Under the pieces are notes generated by a model. That model was not told where the DNA came from and did no database searches. It saw only the letters and a program-made list of their open reading frames with translations. The translations under genes and the position numbers were made by a program. Below are positions 50,876-61,931 of a stretch of 64,000 bases of DNA, one piece after another; the first letter of the stretch is position 1, and each line of letters begins with the position of its first letter. The stretch comes from Zasmidium citrigriseum (Eukaryota > Ascomycota > Dothideomycetes > Mycosphaerellales > Mycosphaerellaceae): the NCBI GenBank assembly GCA_002786025.1, contig NHNW01000037.1, forward strand, positions 248,001 to 312,000, written 5' to 3'.

Positions 50876-53066
50876 GATCAAGATACAGACAGTATTGTGG
50901 AATCTGGCTTGCTGCTGTGGAGCCACCGGCTGTTCAAATACTGGAATTGACTGGTGCAATGATACGGACAATGGGTCGGTGTTGAGATGCTCATTCAGCA
51001 ATAGTGTACTCTAAGGCTGTCGAACGAAGAGCTGGGCCTGGACGAAGAGCTGAGCCTGATATCAGGTTCATAAAGCATTTTCAAGCATGGTGTGTGAGCC
51101 AAGAAGCGTGATCGTTACCAGACAAACTTAGCGTGACTGCGGAAGACGCTGATGAGCAAGCGATACGGGTGTATCTGATTGTCAATCAGCCCCCAGGTCA
51201 TCTCCATCTACAAGCTTGTCACCGTATCCATGTGCCTGGCACAAAGTCTGAGACCTGACCTTGTGGAGAGCAATGAATATGTTGACTGCCACCTTGCTTC
51301 ATGCTTCCTGCTTGCGGGAGACAACTTTTATATTACTTCTAAAATCTTTGAAGCGGTGTTCCATAGAGTCTCTGTGGCCTTGTGAAGCGCATCGATGCAG
51401 CGACCGTGAACCCAGCATTGGCAATCTTGTGTCTGGTCTCACGGATTTCCCGGATAATGTTTTCCTTTCAATTCAGGTCAGTCGGCTTGCATCTTCTGAG
51501 TGTCTCCATCGTAACAGTGATTCGGAGCATCAATGGCTCTCAAACTTTCTCCACATGGAGAGCGAAGTCCATCAGAACGTCTCGACGTCCGTTGACTTGA
51601 TCATGTTGAGAAGCGCAGGGAAAGAGTGAGGTCAGTTTGCCAAGAAGCCCGTGCCCCGCACGGACCAGCTCTTAGCGCACCTCACGTCTGGTCTGCTCCT
51701 TTTCTTCTCCGCGAGTTCCCCAACACGCGATCACCTCCGTGACCTTCATGAATATGAACAGCGAAAAATTGGAGTCACAGTGAGATCTCGGAAGCGAGAC
51801 ACTGTCGTTTGCAATGTCGCCGAAACGCCAGACCATGACGATGGAGACTACCGTGTCGAGCGCAGTCACCTTCGAAGGCGACAGCCAGCGATGTACTGCC
51901 CGTAAAGTAAGGTATCTCGTCATGTCGAGGAGTTCAAGCTTGCAGCGACATGGAAGTCATGAATCTGGGGCGGGAGTCGGGACGAGCCAAACCAACCCTT
52001 TTCGACCGTCACTTTGCTCACGGCTACAGCCACGAGTCCTCAAACGCCGTACACTAATGAGCGACCGATCCTGACCGCTTTCAACCTGTTCTAAATTATC
52101 GATCATACAAACGCTTTAATCTGAAAAGCGCTAATGGAATCCAGGTGCTGAGGATGAATCGCCTCCGACTTGTCAGTTTCCACAGCTTCTGCCTTCTAGT
52201 GCCTCATGACATTCCATCACCATCTGCAGGGTGCAAGATCCCTGTTGCCAGGTACCTCACTCGGCCTGTCACGAACCAGATCACTAATCGGATTCGGAGC
52301 AATGGCACTTGTTCTCGAAGCTTGATCACGGCACTCGCGGCAGGTGTGCATCCTCAGCGTATATATTGCGCAAAGCAGAATTCCTTAGGTCTCAACAGAG
52401 CTCGTGGTGGCAGCCACCAAGGCGAGGACAGAGGCGATGCTCCGTGGACGAGAGCTGGCATGTACTCGCAGCTTGCACGGCAGGGTCACCATCCGGCCAA
52501 GCCATTCTCTGGGCTAACGACATCCTGCATGTATTTCTAGCCTACAAAGATGCTCAGAATGGATACTGATCGACATGAAGGCTCTTTTTGGAAGGTGTCA
52601 TTTATGTCTGCTGACCATTCCAGACCGCACCAATGGGTGCGACCGCACATAACTCTAACAACAAGCTTATTCGCACAAGCCTCACCAACGACCCTGAGGC
52701 TACTACACACTTTTCGGACGAACGCTTGACTTTAAGAGGTCTGTTCTGGCACACCCCGCGCAGATCAAGCCAAATGGCTGTGACTCTTGAAATACTTGCC
52801 GGATTCCGGTGCGAGCTTGGCCCAAGGTACAACCGAAGGACACTTTGAGCTATCATTTGGAATGCCTGGTTTGGTTGCCAGCCAAGTCCCACTACAACCT
52901 ATCCTGCAAAGGCGCCGGCGATCAGTGCATATTGCATGGCACCATAGTACCCGCGCAACGGCAGTAGCACAATGGCACATTCCGGGCTGGGCTATATATG
53001 CCACAGTCCTCGACTTGAGCAGAAGGATCTCTCACGAGCACGTGAATCATCGTACCACTCATCAAG
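50876..53066. other. 2.2-kb gap, no gene seen
   Basis: The longest gene-free stretch in the array. Short frames at 51261-51629, 51651-51905 and 52145-52540 show no family motifs, signal peptide or known domain. The right end holds the peroxidase promoter, with TATATAT at 52993-52999, about 68-74 nt upstream of ATG 53067. No transposon termini noticed. Confidence 0.45.
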
Positions 53067-54571
53067 ATGTTTGATAAGACATTGATCACGGCAGCGTTGC
53101 TCCAAGGAGCCTCTGCTTTCCCACACATTGCTCGCATGGTCGAGGAGAGGAACCTGGAAGAGCGTATGTTTAATGAGATTCCGACATCATTGACACTGTC
53201 TGATTGATAGCAAAAGGCGTTGGTGTACCTGATGGCTTCTTGGCTTTCCCAGAATGGCCAGGCTCTCCTGCTCATGCTACATACAACAAATTCGATGCCG
53301 CGTCACAGTTCGTGTCAACATCAGGCGAGCACGCATGGCAAGCGCCTGGCCCGAACGACATACGTGGGCCATGTGCTGGTTTGAATGCAGCTGGTATGTC
53401 TCTTCATCACCACTCCCAATTCTCTTATTAACTCTTCCATCAGCAAACCACGGCTATCTTCCCCGCAGTGGTATCGTCGACGCCCAGTCCATCAACAGCG
53501 GGCTCTGGGAGGCTTTCGGCCTTGACAAGACGGCCACCATCTTCCTCGAGACGGCGACTTCATTCTTCAACGGAGACCCAATCTCAGGACGCTGGAGCAT
53601 TGGCTACCACTCCGACGAGACCAGCTCACTAGGCCCATTGGGCGACCTTCTCGGCAACGAGACGGGCATCTGCGCATACGGACACTTGCGAAGCGAGGGA
53701 GACGCTTCCATCACCCGTGGAGATTGGCTTGCGCCGGACATGAACTCCAACTGCGCCTCGTATCCTCAGTTCATGCAAGAGCTTTTCGATCTGGCAACAA
53801 AGAGGACTGGGGGTAACATTACGCCAAGAGTCATGGCAGAGCATCAATACAACCGCAAGCAGCACAGCATCGCCACCAACCCCAACTACTTCTCGCCACC
53901 ATACGCAGGCATTGCTTTCACCTTCGGCGCACACATGTTTGCATATGAGCTTCTGGCCAACCACTCTGCGGAAGACCCTCGAGGCGTGCTCACGCAAGAG
54001 AACTTCATGAAATTCTTCTCCTACACCCGCGACGCCAACGGAAACCTCCAGTACACCTACGGTCATGAGCGCATCCCGGAGAACTGGTGAGTGTCACAAC
54101 GACAACCCACCTCGAAAACTCTTCACTAACAGATCAACTAGGTACAAACGTGCCGACGACGACGCATGGACCCTGGCCGACATCGTCATCTCTACCGCCC
54201 AACAATGCCAATCTTACCCATCCAACTGCAAAGTCGGAGGTAACACTGGCGAGGTCAACTCCTTCGACGGCTTCGACCTTGGCGACATCACAGGAGGCTT
54301 CCTCAACGCCGCCGAAGATCTTCAGGATCCTCAACGCATGGGTTGCTTCATCGCCCAGGCGATCCGCGCCGACACTCCAAGCTTCTTGGACAAGGTCTTC
54401 TCGGGTGCCGCTCTCACCCAGGCTCTCGGTGCTGTTGGTTCGAAGTTGGAGCCGGCTTTGGCGATGTTGGGTGATTGCCCGAATTTGCCGCCAGGCAAGA
54501 CTGTCTTTGGGAATTCGAAGTACCCCGGTGCTGCGATGACGGGTAGTGGTTCGCGGAATCCTTACAAATAG
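53067..54571 (+). CDS. Secreted heme-thiolate peroxidase (chloroperoxidase / unspecific peroxygenase family)
   Basis: Exons 53067-53163, 53211-53393, 53444-54086 and 54142-54571, 450 aa; introns of 47, 50 and 55 nt, all in phase. Signal peptide MFDKTLITAALLQGASA, then PHIARM. The proximal heme-ligand cysteine is C87 in RGPCAGLNAAANHGYLPRSG; the family motif is usually PCP, here PCA. The distal region has EGD (E178-D180), the version known from long peroxygenases, rather than the EHD of classical chloroperoxidase. The downstream AEHQYNR segment and NPNYFSPPYAG are typical. Such enzymes halogenate or oxygenate organic compounds with H2O2. It is the only plus-strand gene inside the array and separates its two subfamilies. 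Confidence 0.9.
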
Positions 54572-54866
54572 GGAATATCGTAGCTAGGAAGACGTCGAGC
54601 CATTCATCACGATGGCTTCATTCAAAATTGAAGAAAAGCTTATGGTTCCATTCTGATCTTCGATGTCATCGTCACTAGTGACTTTGCTTGATGTAGGCTC
54701 TACATGGTTATTCGAAGCGTGCTTGGAATGAATAAGTACATGGATTGTGGTTACTTATGTAACTACCCTAGAGGTAGCGAAAGAGAACGACGACCAGCGC
54801 CTGATGAGATGCGAAAGCAGAGACGACGGCTTTCCGACAAAAGGAATGCAGTGTCCCACGCCACCA
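54572..54866. other. Spacer between convergent genes
   Basis: 295 bp between the peroxidase stop and the stop of array copy 6; nothing recognisable. Confidence 0.5.
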
Positions 54867-55760
54867 CTACCGCAACAAAATGTCAACCCTCTTCACTACA
54901 TCCTCGACCGCTTTAGCGGCCTTGGGATCATGCCCCGACATCATCCAAACATTGAACAGCCTCGTGCATTCCAAAATGTCCAGACCTTCTGCTAAAATGT
55001 TCAGCAGCTGGATATCTCGGTTCGGGAACCAGTGCAAGACCTGTTTCAAGTCTTGGACTTGGTTCTGCATGGTACTTAATGTTTTGGAAACGGCGCGGGC
55101 TTCTTCACTTCTGAGAAGCTCTTCCGGTTTTTTGTTCTTCGGGCGGCCATTGAACTCTTGGATGACATGACCAACACGAAGCTTGCTCTTGACGAACTTG
55201 CTGTCTTCGAGGCGTTTCGTGCTGTCGGGGTCGAGTTGTAGTTTCGTAGTGACAACGGATTCATCGTTAAGAACATAGCTTTCTGATCCATGGACGACGC
55301 GTTCAATAGCCAGAATCACCCAAAAGCGGTCGTCCTTATTCTTGTTGTAGGGAGTGAACAGCTCTTCCATGTCAATATAAATCTGCTCCTCGATACCCAA
55401 TAAATTGTACTTTCTCAAATCGCGAAGATGTTCAAGAAAGTCAAATTGGCCTAGGAGTTCGTTGGCTCTCAAAGCTCGAAGGACTTGTGTCATTGCAGCG
55501 GCAGTTATGGACTTCGCCGTCGGAGAGAGGTCGGTCAGTGTCTTGCGCAAGTTCGTCTCTGTATGATAGTGTGCCGAGGGCATTGGTACCCTTTTAACAA
55601 AGAATGCGTGGCGGAAGGCTTCCCGCCGTCCGTACTCAAGGGCATCGAAGTTCGGGCATGTGTGTTGATTCTGATTCTGGAACACACTACTACAGAGCTC
55701 GCATGGTGACGAAAAGGGTGGCCAAGGCTGCAGCCATGGATTCACACCGGGTTCGCTCAT
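54867..55760 (-). CDS. WRANE-family array, copy 6 (subfamily B)
   Basis: Single exon, 297 aa. The frame extends to 55901, but TATAAATA at 55834-55841 lies inside it and points to ATG 55760 (MSEPGVNPWL). The 50 nt upstream of that ATG are nearly the same as those upstream of copy 8. Subfamily B finger: C20, C23, H33, C35 (CELC ... HTC; CX2CX9HXC). Motif LRALRANELLG, with LRANE at 97-101 (Trp lost). Second block FWVILAIERVVHG. HTH core 244-271 (WFPNRDIQLLNILAEGLD, ECTRLFNV), tail VVKRVDILLR. Function unknown. Confidence 0.78.
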   Translation of the reverse strand: MSEPGVNPWLQPWPPFSSPCELCSSVFQNQNQHTCPNFDALEYGRREAFRHAFFVKRVPMPSAHYHTETNLRKTLTDLSPTAKSITAAAMTQVLRALRANELLGQFDFLEHLRDLRKYNLLGIEEQIYIDMEELFTPYNKNKDDRFWVILAIERVVHGSESYVLNDESVVTTKLQLDPDSTKRLEDSKFVKSKLRVGHVIQEFNGRPKNKKPEELLRSEEARAVSKTLSTMQNQVQDLKQVLHWFPNRDIQLLNILAEGLDILECTRLFNVWMMSGHDPKAAKAVEDVVKRVDILLR

Positions 55761-55833
55761 TGCAGTAGAAGGCAGGTTTCGTGGTATAGTTGTTGTTGCG
55801 ATTTGCACTGATGCAGACTGGGAATCCCTGAGA

Positions 55834-55841
55834 TATTTATA
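55834..55841 (-). promoter_or_regulatory. TATA box of array copy 6
   Basis: Minus-strand TATAAATA about 75-80 nt upstream of ATG 55760, the same distance as in copy 8. Confidence 0.55.
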
Positions 55842-56209
55842 TGAGCTCGCAATGCTGATGGAACATGACTTCGACTTTGTTGGGTATGAGCATGAGGACA
55901 ACTTTGAACAAGTCCAAACGCTTGTTGCATTAGCAAATCAAAACACAACGCAAACGGCAAGGAACTTGTGCTCACAGGACTTTGTTTGAAGACCTCTACG
56001 CCACAATTTCTGGTTGTCAGTAGACCTGCGGACTCCAGCCATGCGTCGTCGTGACCAAATGACCGATGACATGTGGTTGATTGTCAATCCTTTGGACCTT
56101 GACGCCTGCGATACAGAACGCATGATCGTACAAGGAATTCGTGACCGGCTATCTCTTTTCATTGCTTCAACGTCTCTGAAACTGATCGCTTGAGAAGTGG
56201 CTGTCAAAG
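55842..56209. other. Intergenic spacer in the array
   Basis: No gene seen between copies 6 and 7. The minus-strand frame 55938-56306 overlaps the end of copy 7 in another frame and lacks family motifs. Confidence 0.45.
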
Positions 56210-57040
56210 CTACCGCAAAAGAAACTCGATCCTCTCCTCCACTTCCTCCACCGTCCTCGCCTTGAAGCCATTGCGGAGCAGCACAACATTCAACAGCCGT
56301 GTACACTCAAAAATCGACTGATTGTTGCCCAGGCACATCAGCAAGCCTCTGTCATAGCCCTCATTCCACGAAGATTCTGCTCCTGGAACTTCACTCTGCA
56401 ATCTCAGCAACTCCGCCGAGAGGCCCTTCGGATCGTTGAGGAACGGCGTTACGAGCTTGCTGTTGAGTGTTTGCAAAATGAGATCGATACGACTTCCGAC
56501 TGTAATGAGCTCAGGCAGGTGGTTTGCAAGGGCGGTCCGTAGGTGTGGAGGAAACGTGGCTGAAGATTCGTCGGCGAGGATGTAGCCTCTCGATTCGCGG
56601 AATGTGTCTTCGAGAGCGAGGACTACCTGTAGGCTATCGATCTTGGTACGATTCTGGAGCAGGTCAGCAAGGAGGCCGTGAAGTTCGGGATCTGTCGAGC
56701 AAGGCGCTTCGAGCGTCTGAGCGAGGTAATCATTCCTCCCAAGAAGTTCGTTGGCTCGCCATGTCCGGAGAGTTGGTATCATGAAGCTAGCCAGCTGGTC
56801 TTTGCTCTTGCTCATGTGCGGAAGCTTTGTCGCCAAAAGTTCGTGGGTTTGATGGTATACACCAAGGTGCTGACTGCCGCTCGCGAGCTTGAGGCGGATG
56901 TTCTCTCGAGGTCTGTATGCGAAGTGCTGCTGATATGGACAGTCATGCCGAGTTCTGGGCTGTAATACTTCTTTGCAAAATGCGCAAGATTCCCTCGAAA
57001 CCCGAGGATGAACAGCCAAGCTGAAATTTTGCGCCATCAT
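56210..57040 (-). CDS. WRANE-family array, copy 7 (subfamily B)
   Basis: Single exon, 276 aa, double ATG at 57040/57037. Finger C19, C22, H32, C34 (CAFCKEVLQPRTRHDC). LRTWRANELLG with WRANE at 94-98; second block SLQVVLALEDTFRES; HTH core 225-252 (WNEGYDRGLLMCLGNNQS, FECTRLLNV), where the GL turn is replaced by NNQS. Tail EVEERIEFLLR. A CATAAAT element at 57104-57110 is about 65-70 nt upstream. Function unknown. Confidence 0.78.
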   Translation of the reverse strand: MMAQNFSLAVHPRVSRESCAFCKEVLQPRTRHDCPYQQHFAYRPRENIRLKLASGSQHLGVYHQTHELLATKLPHMSKSKDQLASFMIPTLRTWRANELLGRNDYLAQTLEAPCSTDPELHGLLADLLQNRTKIDSLQVVLALEDTFRESRGYILADESSATFPPHLRTALANHLPELITVGSRIDLILQTLNSKLVTPFLNDPKGLSAELLRLQSEVPGAESSWNEGYDRGLLMCLGNNQSIFECTRLLNVVLLRNGFKARTVEEVEERIEFLLR

Positions 57041-57364
57041 GAGAACGTAGTGAGAAGGTCGTAGTAGCGCAAATGCTCATCACGAAATGGAGACGCTGGA
57101 TGCATTTATGCGGAACTAAAGAGGTAAGGTGAATGAGGCTCGAAATGTCTTGTCATGGAACGGCGTGACCGAGACACTTCTAGAACAAGCCGAGTGAGAC
57201 TGTCGCGCATGTAGGGAGCAAGAGACGATCCGCAGATTACGGGACTTAGCTAGGAGATGTCGAAATGGTGAAAACATCAACACTCGGCAATGTGCAATCA
57301 AAATAAATCAAACAAGACAGCTCTCTGAATCCCAACAACATGAACTTCATCTCCCCCGCCGATC

Positions 57365-58246
57365 CTACCGCAATAAAATGTTAACTCTCTTCGTTACCAC
57401 CTTTGCCGACTTCGGTACCATGCGGTCGTCCTTAGCCGAGTCCGACAACATCCAGACATTGAACAATCTAGTACACTCTAATATGCTCAGACCGGCCGCG
57501 ATGTTCTTAATTAGCGACTTATCCTGCTCGACGTCCCAATCAACGGCCTCCTTCAAAGTTTTGTCTGTATACTTCAACTGCATCTGCATATCAATCAATC
57601 TCTCCGAGATAGCCGAAACTTGTGATCCGTCAATAAGTTGGTCCAACTCGGCAACAATCTCGTTGATAGTGCGGCCGTCTTGTACATATTTGTGCAAAGC
57701 GTCGTAGGTTTTGCCGGTCAGAGAAACAGGATTTGAGACCGCGGATTCGCTTTCGTCGAAGTACTCCTTTGATTCGCGAAAGACGCCCTCGAAGGCCAGA
57801 AGAACCCGAAGATAAAAATAATCGCCGCTGTCATGGAGACGTTTCTCCAAGAGCCTGTAAGCACTTTCCTCGACGGCATTCCGTTTCGGCTTTGCGTTGT
57901 TTCGCAGATGATCGAGGTACTCAATCTCTCCGGGTCCCTTGAGTTCGAGGGCTCGCCAGATTCGGAGGGCTTTGATGATTGGAACAGCGAGTTCGTCCTT
58001 CGTGTGCGGTTGCACACTTGCCATTTGGTCGCGCAACTCCCGAGTAATGCGGGTGTATGTGGTGAGACCCCTAGTTCCGTCGTCCACTAAGATTCTCTCG
58101 CGCCAATAGTCCCGAAGTCCGTAGTCGAAGGCTTTGAAGTGCTGGCATTCATGCCTCTTCCGGGGTTCGATATCTCTGTCGCAGAGATCGCATCGTGTTG
58201 CTAGATACAGCCGGGGAAGGAGAGCTTTCGGGATTTCCTGTGCCAT
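57365..58246 (-). CDS. WRANE-family array, copy 8 (subfamily B)
   Basis: Single exon, 293 aa from ATG 58246 (MAQEIPKALL); the frame continues to 58321 but TATAAAT at 58320-58326 marks the promoter. Finger C19, C22, H32, C34 (CDLCDRDIEPRKRHEC). The motif is LRIWRALELKG (Asn to Leu), WRALE at 97-101. Second block LRVLLAFEGVFRES. HTH core 237-264 (WDVEQDKSLIKNIAAGLS, ECTRLFNV), tail VVTKRVNILLR. With copy 6 it shares the 5' leader GCCTTCTAYYGCAATG and more. Function unknown. Confidence 0.78.
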   Translation of the reverse strand: MAQEIPKALLPRLYLATRCDLCDRDIEPRKRHECQHFKAFDYGLRDYWRERILVDDGTRGLTTYTRITRELRDQMASVQPHTKDELAVPIIKALRIWRALELKGPGEIEYLDHLRNNAKPKRNAVEESAYRLLEKRLHDSGDYFYLRVLLAFEGVFRESKEYFDESESAVSNPVSLTGKTYDALHKYVQDGRTINEIVAELDQLIDGSQVSAISERLIDMQMQLKYTDKTLKEAVDWDVEQDKSLIKNIAAGLSILECTRLFNVWMLSDSAKDDRMVPKSAKVVTKRVNILLR

Positions 58247-58319
58247 TGCGATAGAAGGCAGCTTTCCTAGTATGGTTGGGTTGTGATTTGCATTAAGGGA
58301 GAGTGTAAATGCTAGGGAC

Positions 58320-58326
58320 ATTTATA
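58320..58326 (-). promoter_or_regulatory. TATA box of array copy 8
   Basis: Minus-strand TATAAAT, 74-80 nt upstream of ATG 58246. Confidence 0.55.
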
Positions 58327-59126
58327 TGCCGAGAGAACGTGACTCGGCATGTGTCCGGTTGTTAGCATGAGGATTACTCTCAGCAATTGATGTCGATTGT
58401 TACAGCTGAGCAAAGGTTTGCAAGACGTCTGCTACACTGCTATGAAGCCGATGGCTAACGAGTCTGGAATGGATCTCAGTCTATAAGATTGTCAACGCAT
58501 CCACGAACTTGTCAACAAACATAAAACTATCTTCCTGGGGAGCAAAGCCATTCACGTTTGCAGTGCTACTGCGTGATGCCCGCGACATCAGGCGCTGGAG
58601 CGCAAGCAGCAGAACACTGCACATGGTCAAGTCCTCGACGCCGATTCTCCAAACATTTGCTCCGCTCATGTTCTCAAGGCCGTGTGCAGATGCGCCATGC
58701 CAACATAACGCAACCGGCTCGCGCGGTCGGCCAAAGAATTCCATTGCCAAGGACCTTTGAGATAGCCTGCCGCTGCCATTGGGGACAGGGGAGGGTGCTT
58801 TGCAGTGCCGGAAAATAGTAAGGTACTGTGGTCCAAGAGCGCTTCTACCTGATGGTTTCTGAGGGGATTTGCCATTGGGTATCATAGGATGCGGCTCGCA
58901 CGATCTGTCCCGGGATCTTTATCTTTCAACTTGACGACGAAGAAGTACTTGAAATGGGTTGTCAAATCGTGAAGAAGACGTGACGTTGAAGTGCTTCTTT
59001 TCCATTGGTCCAAGCGTACATACCCCACCTCGGCGCGCTAGTCCCCTCCACGTGAACGAACCGAGATCCCGGACATGCACCAACGTACCTCCGGTCTTGT
59101 GCTTCTTGCTTCTCTTCTCCAGTCAC
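58327..59126. other. Intergenic region at the right end of the array, no gene accepted
   Basis: A minus-strand ATG frame of 134 codons at 58481-58885 carries none of the array family's motifs and is not accepted. The rest is the upstream region of the F-box gene. Confidence 0.4.
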
Positions 59127-60727
59127 ATGCGAAACGCAGTCAAGATGGGCGACATCCCTTCGAACCCCATGGCTTCCCTCCTCGAGCTATCTCACGAGCT
59201 GCTCCACTGCATCTTCACCGAAATCGAACCCGCCGACCTCTCCGCCCTCTCCGAGAGCTGCCGGGCATTGCACAGCTATGTCCGCGGCAATCGCCTCCTG
59301 CACAAGGATCTGTACATTCGAAGATACGGCGAACCAACCGCCCTCAACGCCGAGCCGGACTGGGAAGATGCGCTACATCGATTGGTGAAGCTGGAGAAGA
59401 TCTTCGACTCGGAGGACCGGGAGGGCAAGAGGGACGAGCTGGAGTTCGTCTCGGAAGAAGTCAATCGTCTCGTCAAGACTGCGAGTACGCCGCACAATGA
59501 AAAGAATGCGAATAAGAACGTCGACTGGCTGCGGTATTGGTTCCAGAACACCGACAATATCGACAGCTTCCTCTGCGCGAGCAATCTGTTTGACAGAGCG
59601 GGGAATGAGATGCAAATACCGGCGGCGACGGAGGAATTGAGGCAGGCGAGTGCGAAGCTACATTGTCTCTATGGCGTGCCGATCGATGTGGTGCCGAGCC
59701 GGAGCTTCTTTTCGCTGCTGCAGCCGGATGTTTCGCTGAGTCCCAGTCTGTGTACGAGGAGTCAGGCCCGGCCGTTGCTCACTCATACGTATGCGAGGAG
59801 CAAGGTATACGACCTGCGAGAGTATACTGACTTCACTTTCTGGGGCCCTTTCATGAACGACGCGAGTCATCGGGTGGACTGGGAGAAGGTGGAGGCAGTC
59901 ATGATAGTGCTCGGCTTCAATTTGAGGAAGTTCACAGATCGCAGTGATGGTCGATTTCCTATGGTCTGGAAAGATACGTGGAGTGGCGCAACACCAAACA
60001 GCTACAAGACGGTGCCGCGAATCTCTGGACCGACTCGAGAAGTGGACGAGGAGATATGCAAGATTCGAGAGCTGGCACTCTCACTGGATGCGCAAGATCC
60101 GTACGGCATTAGCGGCAGCTGGATGAGAGTCGTATGCTTCCTCGACTACAACGATCTTTACGCCTTCAATTTCAGCGAACGCATCCCAGACGAGCAACTC
60201 AGAGAGCCGATTGACACGGAAGAAGGTTTGATTGATCTCATGGAAAGCGTATGTTAACCTTGCACACCAGCTGATTTCCCTTAGCTATTCGACTGATTCG
60301 CATCAAGCTCCAAGTAACCCGCATCGACCCACCCGGCAGCGGCGACGAAGGCGAAGAAGACGATGACGATGGCATGGACTGGAGCAACTTCACCGGAGAG
60401 CGATTGCCCGTCGTGCGCTTCCGTGGCACATCCCGAAGTCTACACGCTAGCTGGGATCCCAATGCCAATAGCAAGATCCGAGGGACAGTGCGACAGACTT
60501 CGGAGGGAGAGATTCGCTGGACGACGTTCTCGATCTTCCACGGCGAGGAGCGATGGCGAAGCGAAGGGATCCAAGTAGGAGGCCTCAAGAGCGCACGAGG
60601 CGTGCTCGGAAACTGGTTCGACAAGGACTACGACTTACATGGCCCGGCTGGACCGACGGCTTTCTGGAAGGAGTCAGACGAGCTCGACGAGGAGAAGACC
60701 AGCAGTACGCCATTGGCTTACTTTTGA
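59127..60727 (+). CDS. F-box domain protein with C-terminal beta-rich region
   Basis: Exons 59127-60248 and 60308-60727, 513 aa. The open frame begins upstream at a TTG; ATG 59127 is the first Met (MRNAVKMGDIP), and 59145 is an alternative. The 59-nt intron has donor GTATGT and an AAG acceptor, joins LMES to LQVTRIDPP in frame, and without it the protein would stop after 2 residues. The F-box is at residues 15-60: SLLELSHELLHCIFTEIEPADLSALSESCRALHSYV. The middle has an ARSKVYDLREYTDFTFWGPF segment and the C-terminus a series of beta-like strands (RFRGTSRSLHASWDPNANSKIRGTV, RWTTFSIFHGEERW). Probably an SCF ubiquitin-ligase receptor; its substrate is unknown. Confidence 0.85.
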
Positions 60728-61931
60728 ACTGTGTGGATGGCGCACTGACGACTTTTGCAGGGATCTCGTGGCTACCGTGAGTCTATTGCGGCGCCTTTGT
60801 GGATTTTGTTGCATGACGAGGATGAGTACTGACTTGCTTGATACAGGTCGTTTGGATGACTAGACGACGGTGATGGATTTTGAGAGACTTGCGCGCGTAC
60901 AATCTTTTTCAGCGGTCTGTCATGCCATCACCAGAGGCGGGCGCCCACACGATACACAGCTCTTGAGAGCGAGGTTTGCATTCTTTGCCTGTTGATGAGA
61001 TGCTTTGACATACATACTTGGGGGAGAGATGGGGAGAACTTGGAAGATTCACGTTTGGTGAACCAACGAACGAGATGGAAATGAGGAGATGGGATGATGC
61101 CGACTGCGACAGGATCGCTGGGCCAAGAGAAGATGCCCAATATACGATGATTATGCCTGCTATGAGACCTACAGAATCTGGCGCATGTTACATATGCTTG
61201 AACTCAATTCACTTCACGTGCTCGTGGACGAGTAAATGACGTTTAGAGTTTTGCCAAGCCTTTGTGATGTTCTAGAAGGGAAAGAGCGAAACAGAGGAAA
61301 GACTCAGTCGCAACGACAGGATGCAGAGAATGAGTGACTGATAGTCTCTTTCAATCCAATCAATTGCAAAGATATTGATTCAAGAGTCTCATTCGATCGT
61401 GAAATCCAATTGCTGTGAATCAATCACACGGCGCAGGGACCATCAACGTCTGGTGTGGTGTTGCGTTGCAGGGGAGACATCCACATCCACACCCGCATCT
61501 TTCAGCGAGCACCACCGCCGCAACGTCAACCACATCTTTGCACTCACCAGCAATCAGCACAACCACCACTCATCGCTACGCTATTCACTCGCCTGCGCAT
61601 TGACTGTCGAATACGCTTCCGCCAGCAAGTCGTTCGAGACCCACAAATCCGCGCACCGCTGCTGCCCGACCGCCAGCCTTCAGTCACCCGCCTCAATCCA
61701 TTCACTCCACAGCAACACCACCACCGCAAAGAACTGGCTACATTGATACAGGAAAAAGGGCTTACCGACAAAGACGCATTGTGACATTCGACACTTTCAC
61801 ACATCGCCGCGGGGACACACCGTCCACCGCCGCACCCAACGCCCTCGCCGGCATTGGGTCACACCCACATTGCGCCCGCCCGCAAACCACCCACCCAGGC
61901 TTGACCGCCCACCCACATCACTACCGCAAGC
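60728..61931. other. Intergenic region and long leader of the 4E-T-like gene; no gene seen
   Basis: About 1.2 kb with no supported coding region. The stretch 61450-61930 is C/A-rich (many CAC, ACC and CCA triplets), as in fungal 5' leaders, and open frames through it (61375-61746, 61455-61784) are composition artefacts. Confidence 0.45.

Noticed and set aside
52145..52569. Frames in the 2.2-kb array gap that might be a decayed ninth copy
   Set aside because: No WRANE, ALED or ARRLNA-type segment on either strand, so a relic cannot be claimed.
58481..58885. 134-codon minus-strand frame right of the array
   Set aside because: ATG-initiated but without any of the array family's motifs or another domain; insufficient support.
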